A stretch of 64,000 nt of DNA from the NCBI GenBank assembly GCA_029168955.1, contig JAPDOI010000717.1:186001-250000 (forward strand), read 5' to 3'. The translations under genes were made by a program, and so were the position numbers. Each line of letters starts with the position of its first letter. Position 1 is the first letter of the stretch. The notes below the pieces were generated by a model. The model made no database searches, was not told where the DNA came from, and worked only from the letters and a program-made list of their open reading frames with translations. This stretch comes from Aplectana chamaeleonis. Taxonomy: Eukaryota > Nematoda > Chromadorea > Rhabditida > Cosmocercidae. Below, in pieces: positions 9,959-20,612 of the stretch.

Positions 9959-10441
9959 AGGCACTGTTCGCGATAAACTTCATCCTCGAATTTTCCATAA
10001 CAAACGCTTCTCGTGGCTCTCAGAAGCAGAACAGCGTCGAAGAAACGGGACGAAAAGCTACCCAAGAGCCGCAAAACTGCTTAGAAAAGTGGGAAAACCC
10101 GCCATTGTGGGCAAGTCCCGCCTCTTCCCGCCCCTCGACGTGAACAAAGGAACACTCGAAATCGTGAGTTGAGCGATGGTACCGATCAAAAGCCCCGTTC
10201 TTCCCTTCATTCTTAACTTCCCTTTTTACTCTTTTCAGCTCGCATACATCGGCTGCAAAAGACGGAAGTTACAAGACTCGTACAACTCGTCTACCATTTT
10301 CCCTAGCTAAATCTTTGAGGGACCATAACTCCATTCCCAGAAGGTCTTGTACGATTCCAGAAGCATCATTGGAATCAGAATGGGACCGGTTTCAAGATAG
10401 GCAAAAAAACAGAAAAGCGATTTTTATCGCGAACAGTGCCT
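9959..10441. mobile_element. TTAA-flanked MITE, copy 3
   Basis: A 483-bp element with the ends AGGCACTGTTCGCGATAAAC / TTTATCGCGAACAGTGCCT. The left flank is TTAA (9955-9958) and the right flank TCAA, a one-base decayed TTAA. Its interior is the reverse complement of the copy at 8478-8961 with few differences, so the two are close relatives. Confidence 0.85.
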
Positions 10442-11189
10442 TCAAGTCTGACGCATGAACCAGGCGGCTAGCCGTGCGGGGTTGCCGGTCTCATTGGAAA
10501 ATGGGGTCTCGATTCGCGCGGGAGGATCTACCGTCGCCCAATCATCAGACTAAAATTATTACGCCAACTCTATCAAAAACAGCGCCGGAATTAATAATCT
10601 ATTCAACACTGGTAATAAGAATGTTGTGGCAAAGGATAGTAATTTTTGGAGGTTCTCTAAATTTAACCTTTCAGAATAATAGTCATTCATTTGTTTCGTG
10701 CTTCAAATTTATCGCCCAACATTTAGAGTGGGATTCAATCCGAGTTAACACAGTGAGTAGCAGATTTATTCAAAAAAGTCTAAGTTGACTATTTTCTAAC
10801 AAGCGTGCGACCCACGCCGCTTCGCGGCGTACTTGTTGGCGTGTCTCACGCTGTATTTACTATCCGACCGGAATCTGGATAAAAGATAATGGCGTGTACA
10901 AATGCTCCTGAAACGATTTTTTTTTTGTAAACTGTGGTCATCTCAAATCACCTCCTTCCTGAACTATACGCCACCCCATCCTCCCAACTAATCACCCACG
11001 ACTCCTTTCATCTAGTTTATAGTCAAGCAACGAATTTGATCCAAGTGGATGTTTTCCTCGCCGCGAACCCCCTGTCCGACCCTTCGAACTCAGAACTCCA
11101 ACTTTCAACTCACAATCAGTGGCATGTTTTTCAGCGCTATTGCGAGCATAGCAGAATATGGCAAAGTGCATAACCCCACAAACTTTCGC

Positions 11190-11470
11190 TGAAGTCCAGC
11201 ATCCTTTACGCGACGCTTTGCACAGTCCCAGTGAAATCTTGCTCATACTCCAGGACTTACGCACACTCAGCGAAGCTTTGCACTCATTTGCCGACCCTGT
11301 CCGCACTCCTAGCGAGCTTCCAGCGCTTGGTGCGTTCCCAATCGGGTTCTACACACTTTCCTTGACGTTTGGAGCTTTCCCAGTTTATTCTCACTCCCTT
11401 TGACGCTTGCACACTCCCAGATGGATCCCATATGTTTTCCCGTCGCTCTGTGCGCTCAAACTGAAGTTAC
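11190..11470. repeat. Degenerate relative of the 42-bp minisatellite
   Basis: Loosely periodic copies of GCGCTTGGTGCGTTCCCA..CGGGTTCTACACACTTTCC type units, resembling the reverse complement of the array at 32.35-33.18 kb. Strongly diverged. Confidence 0.45.
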
Positions 11471-12063
11471 GCATATTCTGTGGTAAACGGTCACCGGTGA
11501 ATAGAAATGTGTTTTCAAAATACCTGAAACAAATTGAGACATTCAGTGTTTTTTCCTGAAATCTTTGTGTCCTCTCCTCTCCTTAAAATTGGTTGGGGGT
11601 ATCAACTTTAGCCCGATGGTCCTACGTAATTGCCCAGGCATCAACAAGAAAGGGGTGGGGAGTTCGGTACTCTTCAGACTAGTGGATCTACACGAGCATG
11701 GCCACACAATTCTAGCAAGTGCTTAGACGTGACCGATCGCGCTGTAGGTTACACCGACCGGCTCAAAGTTTTTGAAGTATGTATAGCCTGTCTCTTTTCT
11801 TTCGAGCCAGTCGCAACATGGCTTGTCGAGCTTACCATGCGCGTCCTAAAGGCGGAGTTTATAATCTACTGCGCATTTTTCTGCCGAATATTGTCGAAAA
11901 ATGAGGAGAAAAACGGCAAACGACAATCGACAAAATTCGTCCGAAAACGGCCGGCAAACGGCAATCGGCAATTTCCGCACATCCCTGATCAACACCCGCG
12001 CCGTACCCTGTCACGTATGCTTGCGGCCTGAACGCATTCGGACGCAATAGCTGTATTTTTAGG

Positions 12064-12530
12064 CTTGGTTTGCGGGCAACAAACCAATGTCAACCGAATG
12101 AGCTACGCACCAATCCAGGCGGATTCTCCAACTACACACACGCTCTCCACGTATCTAGTACGTATCGGCCAAACTCTGGAAGTAAACCCGCGTTTTCCAC
12201 AGCTGAGGCGTTTACAACTGCGCAAGATTGGAAGGCCATACAGGAAATGCGAAATCCGGCGCATTTACTTCATGGCCCTCTTATCTTGCTCAGAAAAAAA
12301 ACGCCTCCGCCCTCAGCTGTCGGACCTGATGGAATCTTTCCCGCCACCTTGAAGAAGCTCCCAGATGAACTTCTCCCGTTACTCACAGACGTGGTATACC
12401 TCGTTCCGGACTTGTAAACTGCTGTAAGATTGGAAGAGAGCAACTATGCCGCTATATAGGCATGCTGACGCTTATCGCTAAAATCGCAGAGGGGTCAGTA
12501 GTGAAGAATATCGCTAAACACAGCGAAAAA
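12064..12530 (+). pseudogene. Non-LTR retrotransposon RT relic (N-terminal RT motifs)
   Basis: Translated fragments include KKTPPPSAVGPDGIFPATLK, then KLPDELLPLLTDVVY. This is the usual K..GPDGIP..LLK.L.......L..l block before the LINE RT palm. After a stop near 12418, a second fragment (DWKRATMPLY) fits the following W..A.V.PLYK motif. No intact frame. It may be the upstream part of the family B relic that resumes near 17.84 kb. Confidence 0.6.
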
Positions 12531-12559
12531 CATCATCATCATTATCATCATCATCATCT
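12531..12559. repeat. (CAT)n microsatellite
   Basis: Imperfect tandem CATCATCATCATTATCATCATCATC. No gene association. Confidence 0.9.
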
Positions 12560-13255
12560 TCACGAATTTGATATTCTTTCTTCGACAACGACCGCCTTAT
12601 TGAAACACCAATTACGCAATCGGTAGGGCCTGAGGAACGGTATACAGCTTTGGGGATTCAAACGGCTCATTCTTGTTTGAACACGATGACAAGTCTTAAC
12701 ACTGTGATAAGCATCACAGCGCAGCTTGATATGGTGGTTAGCAACACGTGATTACGTTGTGACGTGCTTATCACGTGCACAGCCGGTATAAAAAGCTCCT
12801 CTTTTCACTCGAGTCCTCATTCGGCATTATGATGCCGGCCCTGGGAGGTGTCTTCGGGTCACTCTCCGGAGGCCAGCATATTTTTGACCGCTGGGGGATA
12901 GGGGTATCCTCGAGAGCGGTGTTTTCCGCGTTCCGCGTGGAGGGTGATTCTTCACCACAGACCGCGGCGAAGTTTACGTCCTTGCCGTGGACCCAGGCGG
13001 GGACCTTCTCCGCCGTGGGACCGCGACAACCCGGGGCGACATGCTTGTGGTGAGTATTAAAATGAATAACCTGTGAAGTCAATGACGTCATCGTTGGGCT
13101 GCTTGTTGGGGTCTCCCGCTAGGCATTTAGGTAGTGTCCCAACCGTGATTGTGACGTCACCACGAGCGTCGCGATGCTGTTCTCCCGCTGACCTTTATCG
13201 TATGACTCCGCGTAGGTCTGTGTTTTTTCTCCTATCGGGAGTCTTAAGCGGAGTT

Positions 13256-13600
13256 AGGGTCAAACGGAGCGTTGCGTAATTTTTCGAAATCGGAGCGGCC
13301 CCACGTCACATTTCTTTTCAAAATCCAAAGTTTCTGCGATCCCCCTTCCCGAGGCCGGGCAGTTTATAGTTGATTACTAAAAGTGTCAGACGCCGAAAAT
13401 TCGTTCAATAGTCGAGTCCAAGCGTCTAAAACCGAATGCTACGATCCTTCCCTTGGGGACCAAAAGTAATCGAGAAATTATTGGATATCCACGAAATTCT
13501 CATTTTCGGACCGAAATTTTTGCAATCCCCATAACATTCATTTTAGGACCCAAATTTTTGCGACCCCCCGTTGTGAAATTTCGCAAACCCACTTGACCCT
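13256..13600. mobile_element. AGGGTCAA-end MITE, copy 1
   Basis: 345 bp with the inverted ends AGGGTCAAACGGAGCG..GCGTAATTTTTCGAAATCGG and ...CACTTGACCCT. Related copies lie at 18595-18921 and 29581-29920. Non-coding. Confidence 0.65.
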
Positions 13601-13960
13601 GCGCGGAGTGTCCCCCCATTTCTCTGAGAAGCTCTACTCACTTTCCAAGACTGAGCACGCTCCTAACCAAACGCTTCTCACTTTCGCTACTCATTCGCGC
13701 AGTACTTCTCCTGTTGAGAGCCATGCACTTCTCACAAAGCGCGCTCGCCCCCCCCCCCTCCTAACGATGCGCTATCTCGATCTCAATGACGCGGCGCACG
13801 CTTCTGAAGTTACGCTAATTACCTTCAAAGACTGCGCACACTCTAAAAGAAACGCTTCTTCCCAAAAAGCGCACACACACTCGACGGAGCATTGGTTTTT
13901 TTTTCCACGACGCTGCACTCGCTGCTCGTTGATCGCTTCCCACTTCTTATAACTCGGTGC
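13601..13960. repeat. Degenerate minisatellite-like tract
   Basis: Roughly 40-bp periodic GCGC(A/T)C..CTTCT units (for example ACGCTTCTCAC, GCGCACACTCTAAAAG), including a poly-C run near 13750. It resembles the 11.2-kb and 32.4-kb arrays. The plus-strand ORF across it (13593-13952) looks like a consequence of the repeat. Confidence 0.4.
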
Positions 13961-14643
13961 ATGCTTCCTGTGAAACGCTACCGTCATGACACGACATACA
14001 ATATCATGAGGTACTACACACTTGACGAAGCGACGAATTTCAATTTTGGCGACGCGAAAATGAGTTAAATTTCGCCGATTTCTTCAACGAAAATACCATG
14101 ATTGGAACACTTTTCGATCATACAAATTCGACTTGATTCAACTTCGACGCAATCAGCATTATTGCTGCTTGGAAGCTATTCATACTCCTCAACGCCAGCG
14201 CCTTATGCGCAGGCGTGGCGTTGCAGTACGAATGGCGTGATGACACGCCCACGCGGCACGCATCTGACGCCCGCTCCGCAGTAGTTTGTTAATACGCCAC
14301 CAATTTCATTGCGTTCCATAATATTCCATTCCAGTATTATCCTTTGCTACCATGGTGATGGACTCGTGCACTGAAATCGCGTGTTTGGAAAAGTTGAGGT
14401 CCACTTTTTTTCTCCGCTCCGCCATGGCGTCCCCGCTGGCGTTTGCATAGTCTCCGCAAGCGCGTGTCGCGCTGGCGCTGACGAGTATGAATTGCACCAT
14501 ACAACAAATCGTTGGAACATTGACTTACTTTGACTTAATCGGTTGGCTTTCGCCTGACGCGGTCATTCCGCATCTTCACCGAGGTGTGCCGTCCTAGTAG
14601 TCAGCCGTGTCCATTTTTCTTGGTCTTCAGCCATAATTTGAAC

Positions 14644-16150
14644 TTATTCCATCCAGCTTTCACTATTCCATTTCCTGCAAAACGAAACATCGCGCCTGAA
14701 CTGTCTTTCGATGCCGAGTGACTTCAAATCCTCTTTAACCACATCCGTCCAGAACTTTCGCCTACGCCCAGGTGGCCGTTTCCAGACAGGATTTGGAAGC
14801 ATTCTTAGAGCGTGTTGTACGAGACGATCCGGCGTTCTTCTTAGTATATGCCCGAGCAGTCGAAGTCGACTTTCCATTGCTGCTTGAGATGGCGTTGGGA
14901 GATGCTGGCACCTCCCTCGTGTCAAGCGCTGATGTACTGCGTCGATTTCCTTGTAAAGGTCTTCGTTATGGCATACACGCGGCCAGAAATATCCAAGCAA
15001 ACGCCTAAAAAGCTTCCTCTCCGTGCAATCCAACCATTCCATCTGCGTCTTCGGTGCTGCCCACGTCTCCGATCCGTACATCATGATAGGGCGAATAGCG
15101 GATAGGTAGACGCGCAACTTGACTTCCTTCGCGATGGTAGTAGACCACAAACACTTGGTTAGAGAATTGAATGCAGACGTAGCTTTCGCACATCGTTGTC
15201 GAATATCCGCTGCATAACTACCATCGTTCTTCAGCAAACAGCCCAAATAACAGAAATCGTCCACCAGTTCGATACGTTGTCCGTCCACACAAACTCCCGT
15301 TGAAGGCCTCTGAGAGACCCACATCTGCTTGCATTTGTCGGGACGAAGACGAAGTCCATAGGCTGCGGCATACTTCGAAACTAGGTTCACAATCCTTTGC
15401 AGTTTTGCGTTGTTTTCAGCGAATGACACAATGTCGTCGGCGTACTCCAGGTCGACAAGGGAGCGTCCTGATGGTGTTAGGATCACATCCGCAGGAAACT
15501 GTTCTGCAACTCTACGCATGATGTCATCAACGGCGAAGTTGAAAAGAAAAGGTCCTGCAACGGCTCCTTGCCTTACTCCTGTTTTCACCTCGAAAGCTGA
15601 CGTAAATCCGAAAGGTGTACGAACTGATTCTGTTGTTCCTCTGTTCAGGTCCTCGATTAATCGACGAACATACTTTTCCGGGACTCCATCTGCTCGCAGA
15701 GCATTGAGCAATCGATCACGATGAGGAGATTTCAACGCGGCTTCAAAGTCCAAAAAAAGCAGGCTGTAATGGCTTCGAATACCGCTGCCACGATTCAATT
15801 ACTCTTCTCACGTTGAACACTTGGTCGATGGTCGATCTTCCAGGTCGAAAACCGGCTTGCTCATCTCTGGTCGTTCTTTCACGATGTTGGATAAGTCGCT
15901 CGAGAATGATACGTTCTAAAACCTTGTACATGACACGAAGTAGAGAGATTCCTCTGTAGTTCTTAGGATCCGTGACGGATAGCTTCTTGTGAAGAGGTAC
16001 GATGATCGCATGTCTCCACGAATCGGGTATCCTTTCGCTCATCCATATAGCACGGATGGTGTTGGTCATTTCACGAATCCCAGACGGAGGAAGAGCTTTC
16101 AGCATTTCAGCAGTGATGTTGTCATCTCCACCTGCCTTTCCATTCTTCAT
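14644..16150 (-). pseudogene. RTE reverse transcriptase (two frames)
   Basis: The N-terminal part (15743-16150) reads KAGGDDNITAEMLKA, NYRGISLL and QAGFRPGRSTIDQ. The C-terminal part (14644-15798) reads LFLDFEAAL (motif A Asp), VRQGAVAGPFLFN (motif B), LEYADDIVSF (catalytic YADD) and the RTE-specific GRRRKFWTDVVKEDL. The frameshift lies near 15.75-15.8 kb. A TAA at 14644-14646 cuts the last residues; the usual RTE ending MAEDQEKWTRLTTRTAHLGE continues in frame just beyond it. Confidence 0.88.
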
Positions 16151-16216
16151 TTTACGAACACAATCAAAAACTTCAGACTCAGTCGGCGGTTCCTCACTGA
16201 CATCGTAATGTGCTCT

Positions 16217-16849
16217 CTAAACATGCGGGAGCTCAGGTACTGATGGTGCTGGACGATTCAGTAGTGGACTAAAGTAATCCTTCCATACTGGCAGCGTCGC
16301 ATCACCAACTGCAACTCCATTGGTAGTGTTCAAGACAGGAGAACATCTCTTCATCTTCCCGCTATACTGTCGCAGCAACGTGTAGACTTTCCTCGGATTC
16401 TTCTCCTCCCAAGCCTTCTCGAACTCCTTAGCTCTACACGTCCACTCTCGTTCGCGGTCACTTTGAAGCTGCCGACGCAACTTCCTCCTCAGACGCTTCT
16501 GCTCCACAAAGTTTCCTGCAGTTCGGAGAGCACATACTCTGTTGTGGGTAGATGTTGTTTCTTCTGAGACGTAGGCGAACTTCTTCTTAGGCTGTACAAC
16601 CGGGAGTGCTTCTTTCGAAGCGTCCTGGATGCACTTGACAAAAGAATCAGCGTCGCAAAGTTTCTTCTTAGTCCGTACTCCGATGTGAATAGAAACGCGT
16701 TGTCGAAAATTCCTTCTGCACTCTTCATCTCTGAGACTTGTCATGTCAATCCTCTGGAGAGGCTGAGCCCCTCGCTTCCTCTTATGAATCCTCGCAGTGA
16801 AGTTCAACAGAACAAGACGGTGCTCCGAATCGAATGCGACATCCCACAC
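16217..16849 (-). pseudogene. RTE endonuclease end and EN-RT linker
   Basis: The 210-codon frame begins WDVAFDSEHRLVLLNFTARI, supplying the catalytic D.H of the endonuclease (S.H variant seen as SEHR). A basic linker follows (KNPRKVYTLLRQYSGKMKR). This segment is typical of nematode RTE proteins between nuclease and RT. It ends near 16217, one short frame break before the RT block at 16150. Confidence 0.8.
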
Positions 16850-17655
16850 AGCTCTAGATCTTCGAATGTCCGATACTGGAATATATCCGTCAGGACATAG
16901 TCAAGCTGTAGTTTCAAAGTTGTCATATTCCGCTTCCGCTGCTCTTCTGGAGATAGCCGGGTTGGTCCCTGCCACGTAAGCTGATGGCGGCGATGATTCC
17001 TCTTGAATGTCGATGCAATAATCAGACCACTGCGTTCACAAAAGTCGACAAGGCGGTAGCCATTGTCCGATGTTTGCTCCACTGAATAGAACCATTTACC
17101 GAGTACTTCGGATTCCTGATCAAGTCCCATCTTCGCATTTGCGTCAATCCCCACGACAACAGCATGTTGACAAGGTATCCTGGCCAGCAACGTATTGAGT
17201 TCCTCATAAAACGCAGACTTCGAAATGTCTTCGGCGGCTTCAGTGGGCGCATGAGCACTCACTATCCACAGATTTAATCCTCTGTGATCCCGCAGTCGTA
17301 CGAATGCATTCCGGCACGACGTTGAGCCGAACTCCTTGACCATACCATTGAAATTCTTCCTTACAGCTATTGCACAGCTTCCCACTCTCCTATCGTCAGC
17401 GTTACCGCAGTAGATGGTGTACTCTCCGACGCTGATGACGGGTCTATCCTTGAGGCAGGTTTCCTGCAGAGCAGCAAACGGTGCATGGAAATAGCTCAGA
17501 AGTCTGGATAGCGCAGTTTTTTGGATATCATTCGACAGCGATCGACAGTTCAGGGTGGCGAAACTGTGGCTTGTGACCAAAGACTCCATGAACTCCCTAG
17601 GTAAGGATCCTAAGGTGTTATGGACCAGAGGCCTTGGTGTGCCGGACGGCGACAC
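16804..17655 (-). pseudogene. RTE APE-type endonuclease domain
   Basis: The 283-codon frame reads FATLNCRSLS (first motif, catalytic Asn), ALQETCL (catalytic Glu in QET), AHAPTE and VVGIDANAKMG (D.N motif). It ends out of frame at the FDSEHR motif, which continues in the overlapping frame at 16217-16849. APE nucleases nick target DNA to prime reverse transcription. The frame break lies around 16.85-16.88 kb, and it was probably one ORF with the linker and RT. Confidence 0.85.
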
Positions 17656-17839
17656 CTTTATGCAATGTGCGGGATACTTTCACGATATAGTTGTGCACGC
17701 TATATCGCTCGAACGTTCCCTGTGTACACTCAAACGTCTGCTGGGTTCAGTAGAAGCAGGGGCACCAACGAGCAGGTACCAACAGACTTGTATACACACC
17801 CCCAACATTGTTTTCTACTATTGCTGCAGAGCTCGTTCA

Positions 17840-20520
17840 GACACTGAGCTGACCAAACTTGTTAATGATTTCGTGTTTGAACGAGAATGAGCCGTTTGAA
17901 TCCCCAAAGCTCTGTACCGAACGTCGTAGGGCCTTACCACTGAAAAGCCGCTACGAACCGTTGCCGTAGCTTTCGACATCAGTGAAACCTTTGACGCATT
18001 GTCAGTCAACTAAGAGGTAATGCTTGGAAAAATAGGGAAGTTCTCGATACCGACGTGGCAAAGCTGTGGATCACAGTGTTTAGGAAGGGCCGAGGAGTCA
18101 AACTTCCATTCCAGAACCCCGTCTGAAATAGCATTCCTATCGCAGGTGGTGTCCCGCAGGGAAGTGCTTTGTCGTCAGCCCGTTTCAGTCTATATTTTCA
18201 AGTTTCACCCCAGTCTCTTTATGCGGTCAAGGTCGTGGCCTATATTGATGACATGGCAATTTTAATGATGCATATGAAAAGCCGCGAGTAAAATCAATCA
18301 ATATTTATTGCGCTGAAAATAGAAATTGACGGTATGATGCTCACTGTCTCCGCTGCAGAATGTTCTGCCTCGGTTTAAACACCGAATCCCGGAGAGCACA
18401 GTTACCATTCCAATGACAAGTGGGATCTATTTGCCTGCCTGCCCCGCACCCCCCCCCCCCCGAATACTCGGGCTCGTACTTGATCCATCGTTGAGGTTTC
18501 ATAAGAACGCCGAACAAAAACAGACAGTAGTCAGGATAAGGCTAAATGTGTTTAGATCTGAGGAAAGTACATCATGGGGAAACAGCAGAGAGACCCAGGG
18601 TCAAGCGGGTTGTGAAATTTCTCAACGGGGTCGCATTTTTTGGCTCGAAATTGAAGCTTACGGGGAGGGATCGCGAAATATTCGGACGAGTCTGAAGAGT
18701 TTCGAACGAGTCGAAATTTCGGACGATATCTGAAAGTGAAGAGGATAGAAATCACTTTCCCACTTTCCATTGTCAAAAAATACAACATTTTTTCCTGCAA
18801 GAAAGTGCACGAAAATTACACCTTGGGGTGATTGCAAAATTTGTGGTTTTGGAAAAAACCTTGGTGGCCGGAAGGGGGTCGCTCCGATTTCGGAAAATTA
18901 CAAAACGCCCTGCTTAACCTTGGAGAGACCATATCAACCACTCTAAACTATGCTACTACAGTCTGGCAGCACCACCTATCAGACACTTCCTCTATCAAAG
19001 GCGCAGCGCGTTGAAAACGCGGCTCCACGGTTCGCCACGGGGTGCGCTGAAAACACCCCTGTCAAAAATCTACACGCCGAAACCCGTGCCTTGTCGGTGA
19101 AGAAAGAAAGCCAATTCCGAACCTATCAACCCTATATCAACATTTTGAAACAGCCTAATAATCTGCCGAAATCATTCGGCCTGTAAGGGAGAGAGAGGGG
19201 ATAGCGAAAGGGAGAGAAGAGGGGGACAGGGAAAGAGGGAGAGAGATCAGAAAGCCGTTTGCCTATGCTGCGAATCAAGTCCACACACAAAGATGGACCG
19301 AATCAACTCAAGTATGGCAAACAATCCAAACTGCTCACCCTCTTTTCTATTCAACATCCTATCGACACACCCACTGACGTAAAGTTCCGTGAAGTCTGCA
19401 TGAAGGCCACAGAGCCATCCCGTCGAATAACGAGAAAACAGCCAAACCTGTGAAAAGGAACACTCATTTGCATTATCGTAAGGATAGCTCGTTCGTACTC
19501 CTATGTTATGAGATATTAATCATGAATGGACATTGTAGAAATTCTCCTTTATCACATCTATCATTTATTAGCCGGTTCAGCGCTAGTTTGGACATAAGGA
19601 GCGAATCCCTTTCGTCAAGACACTGAAACGCTGAATAATTTTTTGTGAATTTCGGCATGGTTACACAACTTCAAGTCGTGCTGTTTCTACTTTTCATGTC
19701 CTAAATGCATCTCCTAAATGCATATATAAACGTACAAGAAAGAATGCGTTCGTTATGAAAATTAGGCTGGACTGATGCCAACGGCTTAAACATTCAAGCA
19801 TAGTGAAAATTTCTACAGTACCTTCAAATCTGATTCTATCAGAGAAAATACCACCTACTCTTTCATAATCAATCTTTTACAATAATGCACGACCATCACA
19901 AAATCCTACGCCGATGAGTGAACAAACGTGAAGAACAACGTGCTTCTCTCGCCACACAACGGGTGGTGGTGGGGTCGTGAAGCTTACTGACCGAGAGGAA
20001 GAATTGAGAAGGGGGGGGGGTCGTTCAAACTTTTGCACTAAAAATGGAAATTCATTCGTCAAATCTCCTAAATACACAGTCCACCTCAAAGACAATTTTA
20101 ATGTTTTAGGCCGGCACCCGTGTATAGCAACCCTGCAAAGGGCGAGTTCCCAATTGGCTCGAATAAGCGAAGACAAAGTCGACCACGCCATAAGAGGACC
20201 ATTTGCCGCCATTCCAAGCAAAGTCAATCTGCAAAGACTTACAACAACAACGCCTCCGTCTGTTGCGCGAAAAGCACACCCAGTTCGTTCGAGGACATTT
20301 CGAAAAGAGGGTTATAAACACTATTCCAGGTGCGGTGCCGCATCGGGTTTGCGCGTCCGAGTCTCAGCTCGGTAGGCGAGCCGGATGCACCCTCGACTCG
20401 CTGCGCTGTGGACATTCAACCGTGCTGAGGTCCTGCGTGAATAATATCGACAGTAGCATACCTGACGCATGCCCGGACTGTGGTAGTCCTGACCGCGAAA
20501 CTGTACACTTATAAGGAATG
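17840..20520 (+). pseudogene. Family B LINE relic (RT and C-terminal zinc knuckle)
   Basis: Discontinuous plus-strand matches to the LINE that is intact at 43213-44537. They are VAVAFDISETFD (motif A, about 17950), VAYIDDMAI (YxDD motif, decayed, about 18237), LGLVLDPSLRFHKNAEQKQT (about 18460), AAPRFATGCAENTPVKNLHA (about 19020-19080), IRKPFAYAANQVHTQRW (about 19250) and a 3' part SESQLGRRAG..LRCGHS..CPDCG (20340-20490). Stops, frameshifts and a MITE at 18595-18921 interrupt it. The C-terminal CPDC..H knuckle identifies the Jockey/I/CR1-like assemblage. Confidence 0.78.
18595..18921. mobile_element. AGGGTCAA-end MITE, copy 2, inside the family B relic
   Basis: 327 bp with the ends CCAGGGTCAAGCGGG / ...CCTGCTTAACCTTG. 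Flanks AGAGAGAC (18587-18594) and GGAGAGAC (18922-18929) match in 7 of 8 positions, so an 8-bp duplication is likely. Removing it restores continuity of the RT relic (the intact copy has GGAAGCAACCGAGAGACTAT here). Confidence 0.78.
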
Positions 20521-20612
20521 AATGACCAGACCTGGTCGCCAGAACTATCCATTAAACCAGGTTTCTCTAATCGACTTCTTCTTCTTCTTATCAGCCACAT
20601 TGGAGTTTCTTC

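Larger units (their letters stand above)
9685..11987. mobile_element. Possible hAT-like element (CAGGGATGTGCGG ends)
   Basis: CAGGGATGTGCGGCAAACG at 9685 and CAATTTCCGCACATCCCTG ending at 11987 are inverted, with GGCAAACGGCGATCG-type subterminal repeats on both sides. Unlike the elements at 6337 and 49495, the flanking 8-mers (ATTGTGAT / ATCAACAC) do not match. The pair may therefore be two different insertions or an eroded duplication. It contains the TTAA MITE at 9959 and minisatellite debris. No transposase was found. Confidence 0.5.
14518..17830 (-). mobile_element. RTE-clade LINE, degraded
   Basis: This is one minus-strand copy carrying an APE endonuclease, linker, RT and the RTE-type C-terminus in the right order. 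The 3' end lies near 14518-14545, after a GTCAAAGTAAGTCAATG-like tail. The 5' edge is uncertain (about 17.66-17.83 kb). At least three frameshifts and a premature stop make it inactive. It sits in the long hst-6 intron, in the same orientation as the gene. Confidence 0.85.
12606..17950. repeat. Inverted arms flanking a 5-kb block that contains the RTE element
   Basis: About 95 bases near 12606-12705 (GGGGATTCAAACGGCTCATTC core) recur as the reverse complement near 17855-17950 (GAATGAGCCGTTTGAATCCC core). RT-relic sequence lies outside both arms (12.06-12.53 kb and from about 17.95 kb). The block may be a DNA element that split a LINE and later received the RTE insertion. No duplication was identified. 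Confidence 0.45.

Noticed and set aside
15300..15724. Plus-strand ORFs across the RTE region
   Set aside because: Antisense shadows of the minus-strand RT, which has recognisable motifs.
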